This document shows positions 37,708-47,465 of a stretch of 64,000 nt of DNA, piece by piece. Made by a program: the position numbers and the translations under genes. Location of the stretch: contig NZ_CP120374.1 in NCBI RefSeq assembly GCF_029892065.1, positions 744,001-808,000 on the forward strand, read 5' to 3'. The stretch is from Sinorhizobium garamanticum. Lineage in GTDB: Bacteria; Pseudomonadota; Alphaproteobacteria; Rhizobiales; Rhizobiaceae. The notes below the pieces were generated by a model. It searched no databases. It was not told where the DNA came from and saw nothing but the letters and a program-made list of their open reading frames with translations. The first letter of the stretch is position 1. Each line of letters begins with the position of its first letter.

Positions 37708-38592
37708 ATGTCATTCAGGCCATTGCTTGGCGACGGACGTATCCGCGCCCGGCAAGACGAAACAGTACCGTTGCAAACTGCGTCCTGGATGGGCTCTTCG
37801 GTCGTATTCGACAGTCGTCGCTGGGTTTGTCAGGAAGCAGAACTCCGCTGGACGGCACCGCACCATCTGGTCGTGCTGACAGACGGGGGGAGCACGTCCC
37901 GGACATCGATACGCACCGAAGGTAAGGCACTTTATGAGGGACAGGACCGGCCCGGTGTTCTCACTTTTGTTCCCGCTGGCGCAGAGCGCGTCGGTTTCTA
38001 TCGCGACGTAGACCTCTCGTATTCCGCCCTGTGGATTGACCCCGAACTTTCGCTCCCGGGATTGGAAGGCCTGCGCGACATCCCAGTTCTGGTGAACAGG
38101 AGCGACCCGGTCATCGGCACGCTTTTGAGATCGCTTTGCACCGAGATGTCACTCGGCCACTTGCCGGACACCGTCTATGTCGAGCATCTGGTTGTCCTCG
38201 TCGGCTTGCGCATGGCCAGCTTGAAGGGGAACCAGTTCCCGACTACGAGCCACGGCCGTCTTGGCCGCCGGACGTTTGAGCGCGTCCGCGATTACATCGA
38301 CGCCCACATGGCCTCCGATATCTCGCTGAGCGAGGTGGCAGCCATTGCCGGCATGCCGGTCGACACCTTCGCACGTCGCTTCAAGGAGACGACCGGCCGT
38401 CCGCCCTATGCCTATATCCTCGAAGAACGCGTAAGGCGGGCGGAGCTGTTCCTCAGCGATACCAGCATAGCAATAGGCGCCATTGCATTCCGCCTCGGCT
38501 TCTCTAGCCAGAGCCACTTCACTGCAACGTTCCGTCGCCTCAAGGGCATCACCCCGCGTGCCTATCGGCTGCAGTTTTCTCCGGAATCCTGA
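37708..38592 (+). CDS. AraC-family transcriptional regulator
   Basis: Regulator of 294 residues from the ATG at 37708 (GGAG nine bases upstream). An N-terminal cupin-like sensing part lies at about 20-140. The C-terminal double helix-turn-helix, about 190-290, has ISLSEVAAIAGMPVDTFARR and IGAIAFRLGFSSQSHFTATF. It is 135 bases upstream of the aldehyde oxidoreductase operon on the same strand and probably activates it. Confidence 0.9.
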   Translation: MSFRPLLGDGRIRARQDETVPLQTASWMGSSVVFDSRRWVCQEAELRWTAPHHLVVLTDGGSTSRTSIRTEGKALYEGQDRPGVLTFVPAGAERVGFYRDVDLSYSALWIDPELSLPGLEGLRDIPVLVNRSDPVIGTLLRSLCTEMSLGHLPDTVYVEHLVVLVGLRMASLKGNQFPTTSHGRLGRRTFERVRDYIDAHMASDISLSEVAAIAGMPVDTFARRFKETTGRPPYAYILEERVRRAELFLSDTSIAIGAIAFRLGFSSQSHFTATFRRLKGITPRAYRLQFSPES

Positions 38593-38727
38593 CAGTGCCT
38601 TCGGTTTCCTGACAGAAGGCGATCCCCCGCGCTCCCAAGTCCCAGATGTCGAAGAAAGCAAGTCGCCGGCTCGCCAGAGGGTGGAAGCCCCTTCCGGGAT
38701 CACGCCGTTGCGACTGGGAGATCATTC

Positions 38728-39384
38728 ATGGCTGAAACGGACTTCAGGATTACGCGCCGGGCGGTTTTGGAAGGCGGAGCGGCGACCTGCCTCTTCCTGG
38801 CATCCGGCTTGCCCGTCAGGGCTCAGGACGCGGGCGCCGCGACGGAGACCGAGCGCGTCACGACGCCGATATCGAGAATACCGATGACCTTGACGATCAA
38901 CGCTACGGAGCATGCCCTGGAGCTCGACCCGCGCACGACCCTGCTTGATGCCCTGCGAAACCATCTGGGCCTCACCGGCTCCAAAAAGGGCTGTGACCAT
39001 GGCCAGTGTGGTGCGTGCACCGTTCTCGTGAACGGCCGACGGATCAATTCCTGCCTCTCGCTTGCAGCCCAGCACGAAGGCGACGAGATCACGACGATCG
39101 AGGGGCTGGCCGACGGCGACCAGCTGCACCCGGTCCAGGCGGCCTTCGTCGCCCATGACGGCTTCCAGTGCGGCTATTGCACACCGGGGCAGATCTGTTC
39201 GGCGGTGGGAATGCTTGAGGAGATCCGGGCCGGCTGGCCGAGCCATGCAAGTACCGACGTGGCGGCCAGGCCCGATGCCCTTAGCGACGCAGAGATCCGC
39301 GAGCGTATGAGCGGCAATATCTGCCGTTGTGCTGCCTATCCCAACATCGTCGCCGCGATCCGCGACGCAGCAAAAGAGGTGTGA
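38728..39384 (+). CDS. paoA: Aldehyde oxidoreductase 2Fe-2S subunit (PaoA-like)
   Basis: Iron-sulfur subunit of a periplasmic molybdenum aldehyde oxidase, 218 residues. A Tat motif ([10 protein letters not shown]) and signal end near residue 32. A plant-type 2Fe-2S domain holds [16 protein letters not shown], and a second helical 2Fe-2S domain holds CGYCTPGQ and NICRC. GGGAGA precedes the ATG. It is first of three genes, in the order of E. coli paoABC, with the FAD subunit starting three bases after its stop. Confidence 0.88.
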   Translation: MAETDFRITRRAVLEGGAATCLFLASGLPVRAQDAGAATETERVTTPISRIPMTLTINATEHALELDPRTTLLDALRNHLGLTGSKKGCDHGQCGACTVLVNGRRINSCLSLAAQHEGDEITTIEGLADGDQLHPVQAAFVAHDGFQCGYCTPGQICSAVGMLEEIRAGWPSHASTDVAARPDALSDAEIRERMSGNICRCAAYPNIVAAIRDAAKEV

Positions 39385-39386
39385 GC

Positions 39387-40373
39387 ATGCAACCCTTTAC
39401 CTACGAGCGCGCCAGCAGCGTGAAGGCGGCGGCAGCCGCCGTGGCGGCCCGGCCCGAAGCGAAGTTCATCAGCGGCGGCACCAATCTTCTCGACTTGATG
39501 AAGCTGGAGATCGAGCGGCCGAAACACCTCATCGATATCAGCCAGCTGCCGCTCGACCGGATCGAGGAGACACCGGAGGGCGGCCTTCGGATCGGGGCAC
39601 AGGTCCGCAACAGCGATCTCGCCGCCGACCCGCGGGTGCGATCACGCTATCCGATGCTCAGCCAAGCGCTTCTTTCGGGCGCTTCTGGCCAGATCCGCAA
39701 CAAGGCGTCCACCGCCGGCAATCTCCTGCAGCGCACGCGCTGCCCCTATTTCTATGACCGCAACATGCCCTGCAACAAGCGCGAGCCGGGTTCGGGTTGC
39801 GCGGCCCTCAAGGGCTTCAACCGGATGCATGCCGTGCTCGGTGCCAGTGAGGCCTGTATCGCGGTGCATCCCTCGGACATGGCCGTGGCCATGGCCGCAC
39901 TCGACGCTGAGGTCGAAACCACCTTGCCCGAGGGCACGATCCGCACGATCCCCATCGCGGACCTTCACCGCTTGCCGGCCGCGACGCCGCATGTCGAGAC
40001 GGAACTCGGCCACGGCGAGATGATCACCGCCGTGATCCTGCCGCCCCCGCCTCCCGGCCGGCAGCTCTACCGCAAGGTGCGCGACCGCGCTTCCTATGCC
40101 TTTGCGCTTGTCTCGGTCGCGATCGTTGTCGAAAAGAGCGGCGGCCGCATGCAGAGCGCGCGCGTCGCGATCGGCGGCGTTGCACCGAAGCCCTGGCGCC
40201 CGATGGAAGCGGAGTACATGCTTGCCGGGGCGGCCGCCGCCGACGCCGCCTTTACCGAGGCCGCCGAAAGCGCGCTCGTCGGAGCGGTCGGGCGTGGCGG
40301 CAACGATTTCAAGATCCCGCTGGCAAAACGCACGATCCGGCAAACGCTCGCCGCGGCTGTCGAAGGTGTATGA
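39387..40373 (+). CDS. paoB: Aldehyde oxidoreductase FAD subunit (PaoB-like)
   Basis: FAD-binding subunit of 328 residues from the ATG at 39387. [13 protein letters not shown] is the FAD motif of the CO-dehydrogenase flavoprotein fold, and [15 protein letters not shown] marks a loop. Cysteines spaced C-x9-C-x8-C at about residues 119-138 match the extra 4Fe-4S cluster known in PaoB-type subunits. It passes electrons from the iron-sulfur clusters of PaoA. It ends six bases before the large subunit gene. Confidence 0.87.
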   Translation: MQPFTYERASSVKAAAAAVAARPEAKFISGGTNLLDLMKLEIERPKHLIDISQLPLDRIEETPEGGLRIGAQVRNSDLAADPRVRSRYPMLSQALLSGASGQIRNKASTAGNLLQRTRCPYFYDRNMPCNKREPGSGCAALKGFNRMHAVLGASEACIAVHPSDMAVAMAALDAEVETTLPEGTIRTIPIADLHRLPAATPHVETELGHGEMITAVILPPPPPGRQLYRKVRDRASYAFALVSVAIVVEKSGGRMQSARVAIGGVAPKPWRPMEAEYMLAGAAAADAAFTEAAESALVGAVGRGGNDFKIPLAKRTIRQTLAAAVEGV

Positions 40374-40379
40374 GGTGCG

Positions 40380-42665
40380 ATGATGCCCGAGACCACAAAA
40401 CACCGTTCCCCCGAGACCGGCACTGGCCTTGTCGGTCAGCCGATCGCGCGCGTCGACGGACCGCTCAAAGTCACCGGCCGTGCCACCTACGCCTATGAGC
40501 ATGTGATGAATGAGGCCGCGTACGGCTACATCCTCGGCGCCGCCATCGCCAAGGGTCGTATCGTCGAGATCGACGGCGCGGAAGCCGCGCGGGCCCCGGG
40601 CGTCCTTCATGTCATGACCCACCAGAACGCGCCGGCCCAGCCGGAATTCGGCCCGGCGGTCACGCCGACGGTACCGGAGGTCTTCGCCCGCGCCAGGCCC
40701 ATGCTCAATAGTGACCGCGTTCGCTTCTACGATGAGCCGGTTGCGCTCGTCGTGGCGGAAACCTTCGAGGCGGCGCGCGCGGCCGCGGGGCTCATCAGGG
40801 TGCGCTATGAAGAGGAGCGGGGCGTCTTCGATTTGCCGGCGCGCCTCGCCGACGCCTACGCGCCCCGGCGCACCAATGCCGGTTTCGAAACCGACAGCGC
40901 AATCGGGGACTTCGATGGCGCCTTCGCCGCTGCTCCAGTCAAGGTCGATGCGACCTACCGGACGCCCTACGAGCACCACAACCCGATGGAGCCGCATGCA
41001 ACGCTTGCCGTCTGGTCGGGCGATGAAGTGACGATCTACACCTCCGCGCAAACGCTTGCCAACTTCCGGGCCGGCCTCGCCAGCACGCTCGACATTCCGC
41101 CGGAGCGTGTACGCATCGTCAGCCCGTTCATCGGCGGCGGCTTCGGCTCGAAGCTGATCGTCCATGCGGACAGTGTGCTCGCCGCGCTCGCCGCAAGGGT
41201 GCTCAGCCGTCCGGTCAAGGTCGCGCTAACGCGGCAGCAGATGTTTGCCAATGCCGGTCACCGGGCAGAGATGGTCCAGCAGGTGCGCCTTGGCGCGGAC
41301 CGCGACGGGCGGCTGACTTCGATGGGTCACGATGTTTGGTCCGCAACATCCGGCTTAGAAGAATACTGTGAGCAGACCGCGGTCTTTGCCCGCTCGCTCT
41401 ATGCCGCGCCGAACCGGTTGACCCGCCACCGCCTCGTCCCGGTCGATCTCAATCGCGGAGAATGGATGCGCTCGCCGGGCGAAGCGCCAGGCATGCTCGC
41501 CTTCGAATGTGCCGTGGATGAGCTCGCCGAGCGGCTCGGCCTCGATCCGATCGAGCTCAGGATCCGCAACGAGCCGACCGAGGACCCGGAGCGTGGCGTT
41601 CCGTTTTCAACCCGCAACCTCGTCGCCTGCATGCAGGAAGGTGCACGGCGCTTCGGCTGGGAACGCCGCAACCCGACCCCCGGCCGCATCCGCGAAGGCC
41701 GCAAGCTTATCGGTTACGGCATGGCGGCCGCCATTCGGCCGAATTATATCGGCGCGACGACGGCGAGGGTCGCGATCGATGCGAACGGCCGGGTCACGGC
41801 TCACCTCGACATGACCGATATCGGAACCGGCACCTACACCATCCTCACCCAGGTTGCCGCAGAAAGCCTCGGCGTGCCGATCGCCGCGGTCAAGGTCGAG
41901 CTCGGCGACAGCCGCTTCCCCCGCACGGCCGGCTCCGGCGGCTCCTGGGGAGCGGCGAGCGCGGGTTCCGCACTGCACCACGCGTGCAACGCCCTCAAGG
42001 AGAGGATCATGGAGGCGGCACGGTCCAGTGACCGCTCACCGCTCCGTGGCGCGAATGGCGCTGAACCGGTCTTCGTCGGCGGAGAGGTCCGGGTCGTCGA
42101 CCGTTCCGTCAGCCTGGCCGATCTCATCGGCAGAATTGCCCCGGACGGCCTCGAGGCCACCGGTTCGGTCGCCGCCGCCCGCGACACGGAAGGCTACAGG
42201 GCCTACTCCCAGCACTCTTATGGAGCGCACTTCGCGGAAGTCGCAGTCGACAGCGACACGGGGGAGATCCGCATGCGCCGCATGTTGTCGGTGATCGGTG
42301 CGGGCCGCATCCTCAACGCCAGGACCGCACGCTCGCAGATCCTCGGCGGAATGACCTGGGGCATTGGGGCTGCGCTGATGGAGGAAACCGTGCTCGATCC
42401 CCGCTACGGCCATTTCGTCAACCACGATCTCGCCGAGTATCATGTCCCCGTCAACGGCGACGTTGCGGAGATGGAGGTCGTCTTTCTCGAGGAATACGAC
42501 GAGAAGGCCAATCCGCTCGGCGCCAAGGGGCTCGGCGAACTCGGCGTCTGCGGCTCAGGCGCGGCAATAGCCAACGCCGTCTACAACGCAAGCGGTGTCC
42601 GGGTGCACGAATTTCCGATCACCCTGGACAAGCTGCTCCCGGGCTTGCCCGCAACGGCCATCTGA
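40380..42665 (+). CDS. paoC: Aldehyde oxidoreductase molybdenum subunit (PaoC-like)
   Basis: Large catalytic subunit of 761 residues in the xanthine oxidase family. It binds the molybdopterin cofactor; GGGFGSKLIVHAD and the repeated glycine-rich loops are cofactor contacts, and the catalytic glutamate is in KGLGELGVCGSG near residue 716. It has no signal of its own, as expected for a subunit carried by the Tat signal of PaoA. The complex oxidises aldehydes, often aromatic ones, in the periplasm. No gene for a maturation chaperone like PaoD follows. Confidence 0.88.
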   Translation: MMPETTKHRSPETGTGLVGQPIARVDGPLKVTGRATYAYEHVMNEAAYGYILGAAIAKGRIVEIDGAEAARAPGVLHVMTHQNAPAQPEFGPAVTPTVPEVFARARPMLNSDRVRFYDEPVALVVAETFEAARAAAGLIRVRYEEERGVFDLPARLADAYAPRRTNAGFETDSAIGDFDGAFAAAPVKVDATYRTPYEHHNPMEPHATLAVWSGDEVTIYTSAQTLANFRAGLASTLDIPPERVRIVSPFIGGGFGSKLIVHADSVLAALAARVLSRPVKVALTRQQMFANAGHRAEMVQQVRLGADRDGRLTSMGHDVWSATSGLEEYCEQTAVFARSLYAAPNRLTRHRLVPVDLNRGEWMRSPGEAPGMLAFECAVDELAERLGLDPIELRIRNEPTEDPERGVPFSTRNLVACMQEGARRFGWERRNPTPGRIREGRKLIGYGMAAAIRPNYIGATTARVAIDANGRVTAHLDMTDIGTGTYTILTQVAAESLGVPIAAVKVELGDSRFPRTAGSGGSWGAASAGSALHHACNALKERIMEAARSSDRSPLRGANGAEPVFVGGEVRVVDRSVSLADLIGRIAPDGLEATGSVAAARDTEGYRAYSQHSYGAHFAEVAVDSDTGEIRMRRMLSVIGAGRILNARTARSQILGGMTWGIGAALMEETVLDPRYGHFVNHDLAEYHVPVNGDVAEMEVVFLEEYDEKANPLGAKGLGELGVCGSGAAIANAVYNASGVRVHEFPITLDKLLPGLPATAI

Positions 42666-42712
42666 CTTTGTCAGCGCGATAGCAGAGGCAACGGATCGAC
42701 GCTTGCCGATCC

Positions 42713-42749
42713 GAGCGGTTCGTTGTTTCATCGAAACAGCGAACCGCTC
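42713..42749. repeat. Long inverted repeat after paoC, possible terminator or dispersed palindrome
   Basis: A 17-base stem with one mismatch runs from GAGCGGTTCGTTGTTTC at 42713-42729 to GAAACAGCGAACCGCTC at 42733-42749, with a three-base loop. There is no T-run, so it is probably a dispersed rhizobial palindrome that also ends the paoABC message. Confidence 0.65.
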
Positions 42750-42852
42750 TAATCGTTTGAATAGACAAAACTCCGGACGGACGACCGTTGCACACCTTTC
42801 CTGGAATGGGACCAAATCCGACGCGCGGCTCGGCCAGCCTGCGGAGACGACG

Positions 42853-43421
42853 ATGTTTGTCTTGATTCTCGGCCTACTGATCTTTCTGGGCGTGCACTCG
42901 GTTCGTATTTTTGCGCCCGATTGGCGCAATCGGCGCATTGCAGCTATGGGGGACGGACCCTGGAGAGGGTTCTATTCGCTCACCGCGCTGATCGGTCTCG
43001 CGCTGATCGTCTGGGGGTTTGCCATTGCCAGGCAGGATGCTCCTGTCCTTTACGAGCCCCCGGACTGGCTGAGCATATCGCACTTGCGTTGATGCTTTTC
43101 GCCTTCATCAGCCTCGCAGTATTTGTCTTGCCGGCCGGTCGCCTGAAGCCTGTTCTGAAGCACCCAATGCTCGTATCGGTGAAGATCTGGGCACTTGCGC
43201 ATCTGCTCGCCAATGGCGATCTCGCCTCGCTTTTGCTTTTCGGTGCGTTCCTTTCCTGGGCGGTTGCGGATCGCATCTCGGTCAAACGCCGGGGTGATGA
43301 CGTCCCGGCGCCGGGGCCGGCAAAGTGGGACATCATGGCTGCGATCGCAGGCGTCTTGCTTTATGTGCTGTTCGTATGGCGGCTGCACGAATGGCTGATT
43401 GGCATTACGCCGCTTCCGTGA
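42853..43421 (+). pseudogene. nnrU: NnrU-family membrane protein, frameshifted
   Basis: NnrU-type membrane protein linked to nitric oxide or denitrification metabolism. From the ATG at 42853 it reads FVLILGLLIFLGVHSVRIFA, typical of the family, and continues to LYEPPDWL. The frame then reaches a stop at about 43092. The expected next helix, EHIALALMLFAFISLAVFVL, is in another frame and runs on to 43421. A one-base deletion near 43070 (GGCTGAGCAT) explains the break. A sequencing error is possible; restored, it would be about 190 residues. Confidence 0.78.
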
Positions 43422-44110
43422 TCTATCGAAGACCGTTGCGGCAACTGGGTATCAGGAAGTCTGTCAGCGCTCGTTGCGCTCCGCTCTCGCTCTAGCCATC
43501 GCCTCGACAGCACTTGGCTGAGTAATCACTGGGGTAGTCGAAGTCTCTACCAAACCTCAAGAAACTGCATCCCGCCGTCGATCTCAAGCTGACCTGACGG
43601 CCGGGCCGAACGAAGACGGTCACGCTCTACCAGCCAGGCGTGGGACCCTGCCCGCCTGAGCGAGTGTTTGAAGACTGGGTGACCACGCAAAAGAGACCCC
43701 GCCGAAGTCGGAGCGGACTCGAGTTGACGCCAATAATGTTGGCGGTTTGATCGTGACAGAAGCAGGCAATTTGTCCAGTTGATCGATCCGACTAGATCAG
43801 GTTATCGGTCTTGTGTCGCTTTGCAGTTAATCGTGAGAACGCCTGTCAACGATTTCAGAGGTTGTTAGCTGTACACAAAGTTTGAGAATGTGCAGATAAA
43901 TTCAGATTCACGATGGGTCTTGGCATTTAACGTGAGAACCGGGCACAGCAACGTAACGGCATTGAATTTACCAGGCGCATTAAATTCAAAGAATACAGGC
44001 CTAAAGTATTCGCCGTTTAAGTCCGCCTTTTGTTTACGGTCGACCGACAAGGCGCGTCGCCGTAGTCGCGCGGCGCCACGACATTCAAGCCGACACTTCG
44101 GTCAGTTGTG
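43422..44110. other. Intergenic stretch with decayed or regulatory DNA
   Basis: No gene was recognised. Two imperfect copies of a short motif are visible, GTTAATCGTGAGAAC near 43826 and TTTAACGTGAGAAC near 43926. They could be part of an old insertion-sequence end or binding sites for the adjacent LuxR-type regulator. Confidence 0.4.
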
Positions 44111-44884
44111 TCAGCGTGATGGTGCGCGGAGCGAGGCGAGATCAGCGTCGCTCCGGAAGTAGCGCGACGCCGCCTCCGTCCGGTTGCGCACGTTCATCTT
44201 CTTGTAGATGTTGCGGACATGCACCTTGACGGTGTTTTCGGAAAGCCTGAGACGGTCGGCGATGATCTTGTTCTGCGTGCCCAAGCAGATGAGATCGAGA
44301 ATCTGGATCTCGCGCATCGTCAGGAGGCCTTGGCCAAAGTCGATCTTGCGTTCCAGATCGATGGCTTCCGAAGACGCCTGGTTTTGCGCGACAAGGCCGC
44401 CCCCTCCAAGCCCTCTCGGCGCCAGACGCCGAAGCAACGCGGCGGGAAAATGCTCGCCGCCCTTCATCAAGAGATCGATGGCGGTAAGGCATACGTCGAG
44501 ATTGAGATTTAGGGGCAGCACGCCGTGAACCAACCCTTCGTCGACAACTCCCGCGATCGACGAGTCGAGCTCGTCCGAATCCTGCACCATCAGGCCGATC
44601 GCGGCCTTCGGATGGAACTCGCGGATCGTCCTCATGATCGATGGAAATGCTGCCGCCGGCAGGCGGTAGAGCATGACCAGGCTTACGTCGATAAGATTGC
44701 CGTCCAGGAGACCGTCGGCATCGGAAAGGCTAACGACATCCTGATCCTGAAAACGCGCGCTAATCGCCTGCGTCAAACATTCGGCGAACAGGTCGATCTT
44801 AGCGAGCATTACAATCTTGCTTTTCTTCGGCAATACCTTTTTGTTATCTTCAAAATTGCTCAGGGTCGAGCTCGTGCGGTACAT
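44111..44884 (-). CDS. LuxR-family regulator with atypical receiver-like domain
   Basis: Transcription regulator of 257 residues. The N-terminal part (about 20-140) has the length of a response-regulator receiver but lacks the acidic pair and the phospho-acceptor aspartate (the strands read KIVMLAKIDLFAEC and DVSLVMLYRLP). The C-terminal LuxR helix-turn-helix (about 190-250) is intact, with LTMREIQILDLICLGTQNK and SENTVKVHVRNIYKKM. AAGGAGG lies seven bases before the ATG. It is flanked by gene-poor DNA on both sides, 690 and 630 bases. It probably works without phosphorylation. Confidence 0.85.
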   Translation of the reverse strand: MYRTSSTLSNFEDNKKVLPKKSKIVMLAKIDLFAECLTQAISARFQDQDVVSLSDADGLLDGNLIDVSLVMLYRLPAAAFPSIMRTIREFHPKAAIGLMVQDSDELDSSIAGVVDEGLVHGVLPLNLNLDVCLTAIDLLMKGGEHFPAALLRRLAPRGLGGGGLVAQNQASSEAIDLERKIDFGQGLLTMREIQILDLICLGTQNKIIADRLRLSENTVKVHVRNIYKKMNVRNRTEAASRYFRSDADLASLRAPSR

Positions 44885-45518
44885 TTATCCCTCCTTGCCA
44901 CTCCCTATATTTTGCCGGTTCTGCGTCGCTACCTGAGTGTGTTACGATTAGCCTGAGAAAAATACTCCATGAAAAGTCCTTCATTTCGATGGAGTTCTAG
45001 TGGCAGGCAAAATATTGATAGTTATTGAAACTAAGTACCTCAGCTAACAACGCCACTTAATACTTGACGCTAATTATGTTTACCAATACAACCATCGTAC
45101 GCCATTGTCATTATCGCCCAGTTCCGATAGTTATCGCGCCGTTCATTTCTACCCAAAATGGACTAGCTCAGATCGTCGTCAACAAGGTTACAGTGCCTGA
45201 GGAGCGATGCTTCTTTGGAGGGAAGTCAAAAGGTCCGAGCGCTGGCGTTCGGTGAAAATGTTGCGTCAACACTCGCCTCAGGATAATGAAAGCTTTGCGG
45301 TCCAGAAATCCTTGGGGATTCAATTGGGACAGCGCAGCGTGTCCGACGCTCTAAGGTCTTTTTTTGACCCTCCTGAGACCTCTGCGGCAACGGGTAAATT
45401 CGCCCCCATTTCAGACGATCGGTAGACCGGCCGATAACCGCCGCGTTTTGGGAAGTCGACTGCGTATCCCTCGCCTTGAGCGGAATCGAACCAAGGGCTT
45501 CTTGACCGACACCGAAGG
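44885..45518. other. Gene-poor stretch upstream of the LuxR-type gene
   Basis: AT-richer than its surroundings and without a believable gene; the open frames have no ribosome site or family motif. It must hold the promoter of the LuxR-type gene, but no clear -35/-10 pair stands out. Confidence 0.4.
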
Positions 45519-46640
45519 TTAGCTAGGAATCTCTTCGACATCAGCCAGAGAGTAGCTGGTACTCCGCCCTCCGCTTGCTTCCCGAATGAGAATTCCGCGT
45601 GTCACGAGGTCATTGATGTCGCGCAGGGCGGTGTCCGGTGAGGTCTGCGTTAGCTTGGCCCACTTGGACGACGTTAATTTGCCCTCAAAGCCCTCGAGAA
45701 GGCGGTTGACGACCTTGCGCTGGCGCTCACTGAGCGGCTGGCCGGCGTGCGCTTCCCAGAACCGCGCCTTGCGGAGCACATTGGCGAGAATTTCTTCGGC
45801 ACCGTCAAAGGCGCGATTGAGGCAGCCGAGAAACCATAGTAGCCAGCCGGTGATATCGAGATCGCCCTTCTGTGTCGTCTCGAGGATGGTGTAGTAGTCC
45901 TTCCTCTCCTGCCGAATCTGCGCGGACATACTGTAGAAGCGCTGCGAGGTGCCTTCCGACCTGGCGAGCGCCATATCGGCAATGGCGCGCGCAATGCGGC
46001 CATTGCCGTCCTGAAAAGGATGTATGGTGACAAACCACAAATGCGCGATCGCTGCTTTCAGGACTGGGTCGTGCGACGCTCGCCCGTTGAACCAAGAAAG
46101 AAATGCAGCCATCTCTTCTGGAAGTCGTTCGGCTGCAGGCGCCTCGAAATGGACCGTCTCTCGTCCCATCGGCCCAGAGACCACCTGCATTGGTCCAGAA
46201 CTTTCGTCTCGCCAAGCACCCACAATGATTTTGGTCATACCGCTGCGGCCGGTCGGGAATAGCGCCGCATGCCAAGCAAACAGCCGCTCATCGGAAAGCG
46301 GAGCCTCATAGTTCTGGGTGGCATCCAGCATCATCTCAACGACGCCCTCGACATGGCGGTCGGCAGCAGCGAGCGCACCAATGTCAAGGCCGAGCCGGCG
46401 GGCGATCGAGGAGCGGACCTGCTCCTTGTCGAGGAACTCGCCCTCGATCTCACTGGACTTCACAACGTCTTCAGTTAGCGTGTACAGGACTGCTTCAGCG
46501 CGAAAATCAAAGCCCAGCGCTTCCATCCGACCGAGTAGGCGCCCTTGCTGATGTCGGACCGCCGCTAACGGCCCTGCCAGAGCATCGTTGCTCCAGCTAA
46601 ATCTCGGCCAGCCGTTCAGGTTGTGAATATAGCTCAACAT
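45519..46640 (-). CDS. Fic-family protein (DUF4172-Fic-winged helix)
   Basis: Fic enzymes transfer AMP or other nucleotides to target proteins. This 373-residue member has an N-terminal DUF4172 part (IHNLNGWPRFSWSNDAL), the inhibitory motif SSEIEG at residues 62-67 (pattern S-x-x-x-E-G), the active-site loop HPFQDGNGRIAR at 207-218, and a C-terminal winged helix (about 305-370). The inhibitory helix lies upstream of the Fic core in the same chain, so the protein keeps itself in check. Two related palindromes overlap its start codon and leader, which points to autoregulation by the winged helix. No antitoxin gene is adjacent. Confidence 0.9.
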   Translation of the reverse strand: MLSYIHNLNGWPRFSWSNDALAGPLAAVRHQQGRLLGRMEALGFDFRAEAVLYTLTEDVVKSSEIEGEFLDKEQVRSSIARRLGLDIGALAAADRHVEGVVEMMLDATQNYEAPLSDERLFAWHAALFPTGRSGMTKIIVGAWRDESSGPMQVVSGPMGRETVHFEAPAAERLPEEMAAFLSWFNGRASHDPVLKAAIAHLWFVTIHPFQDGNGRIARAIADMALARSEGTSQRFYSMSAQIRQERKDYYTILETTQKGDLDITGWLLWFLGCLNRAFDGAEEILANVLRKARFWEAHAGQPLSERQRKVVNRLLEGFEGKLTSSKWAKLTQTSPDTALRDINDLVTRGILIREASGGRSTSYSLADVEEIPS

Positions 46641-46717
46641 TCTCCGCGTCCTTTGCGGTGAATATGACTATTAATCTCCGCAGCCGCAAGTAAATTCTCC
46701 GCATTTTTCGCGGAGAA
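46640..46717. promoter_or_regulatory. Paired palindromes at the fic start codon
   Basis: TTCTCCGC-N7-GCGGAGAA is perfect at 46695-46717. The same layout with one mismatch, TTCTCCGC-N7-GCGGTGAA, is at 46640-46662. The second one begins at the fic start codon (46638-46640) and covers its AGGA ribosome site. A further half site TCTCCGC lies between, near 46675. Repeated 8-7-8 palindromes next to a gene with a winged helix look like autoregulatory operators. Confidence 0.6.
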
Positions 46718-46933
46718 TAATGACCATGTTCACCGCACGGGGATATCGCACGAACACCAGCCCAACCATGTAGCGGTTCCCGTTGATAAATTATGCGATC
46801 TTCTGTAACGGGTTTTGCGTCAATCCCTTGTGAGCTTAAGACGGCCTGACATCTATCAAGGGAGGGCGGGTGGATCGGGCTGCCGTCGCCCAAGCTTTCA
46901 GTTGTTTCCGCCCGGCCCGATCGAAAGAGAAGA

Positions 46934-46957
46934 GGAAAAGGGCGGCTTTCGCCGCCC
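46934..46957 (-). terminator. Rho-independent terminator of the cupin gene
   Basis: On the minus strand GGGCGGC and GCCGCCC form a seven-base stem with a GAAA loop, followed by CTTTTCC. It starts 31 bases after the cupin stop. Confidence 0.75.
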
Positions 46958-46988
46958 ACTCAGCTTTATAGGAGGGCGCAAAGACCCG

Positions 46989-47465
46989 TCACATCTTTTT
47001 GCGTGGATCGTCCTGCGGATTGACGTAATCGAGAGCCCATGGACCCATGGTGTTGATCTGAACCACCGTTTCTTCGTCCGTATAGACGTAGTGGTTCATT
47101 CCAGGAGGCAGCGAAATGAAGCTGCCTGCAGGCAAAGCCTCGGCCTTGCTTTGATCAGCGGTTTCTCCCATGCCGAGTTTGAACGTGCCAGAGATTACGG
47201 TGACATTTTCATCCACTGGATGCGAGTGCGGAGGGACGTGATAACCGGCTGGTACTTTGATGCGGAGCGCGAACTGACCTTCCTTGGTCGGATCACCAAA
47301 GAGTACCGCCGCCTGGGCGCCCTTCGGAAGGACCGGCGGAGCTGGCCCCCATTGGATATTGTCCGGCGAAAAGAGAACGTGCTTTTCTCCCGCTTGGGCT
47401 GGAACCACGAATAGGCTGGCCGCCAGCGCAGCAGTACCAATCATGAATGCCTGCGCGATTTTCAT
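46989..47465 (-). CDS. Periplasmic cupin-domain protein
   Basis: A 158-residue protein with a signal peptide (MKIAQAFMIGTAALAASLFV, cleavage near AQAG) and one cupin_2 domain. The metal-type histidines and glutamate are in HVPPHSHPVDENVTVISG and PPGMNHYVYT. GGGAGA lies seven bases before the ATG at 47465; the frame is open upstream to 47714 without similarity. It stands alone with its own terminator. Such proteins bind a metal and a small ligand; the function is unknown. The 745 bases upstream hold no gene I recognise. Confidence 0.85.
   Translation of the reverse strand: MKIAQAFMIGTAALAASLFVVPAQAGEKHVLFSPDNIQWGPAPPVLPKGAQAAVLFGDPTKEGQFALRIKVPAGYHVPPHSHPVDENVTVISGTFKLGMGETADQSKAEALPAGSFISLPPGMNHYVYTDEETVVQINTMGPWALDYVNPQDDPRKKM

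Noticed and set aside
43820..43945. Repeated GTGAGAAC motifs as ends of an IS21-type element
   Set aside because: Only short imperfect motifs are seen, no istA or istB remains and no matching second end, so the assignment cannot be supported.
45207..45425. A 72-codon plus-strand frame as a small gene
   Set aside because: No convincing ribosome site, no family similarity, and composition like the surrounding non-coding DNA.
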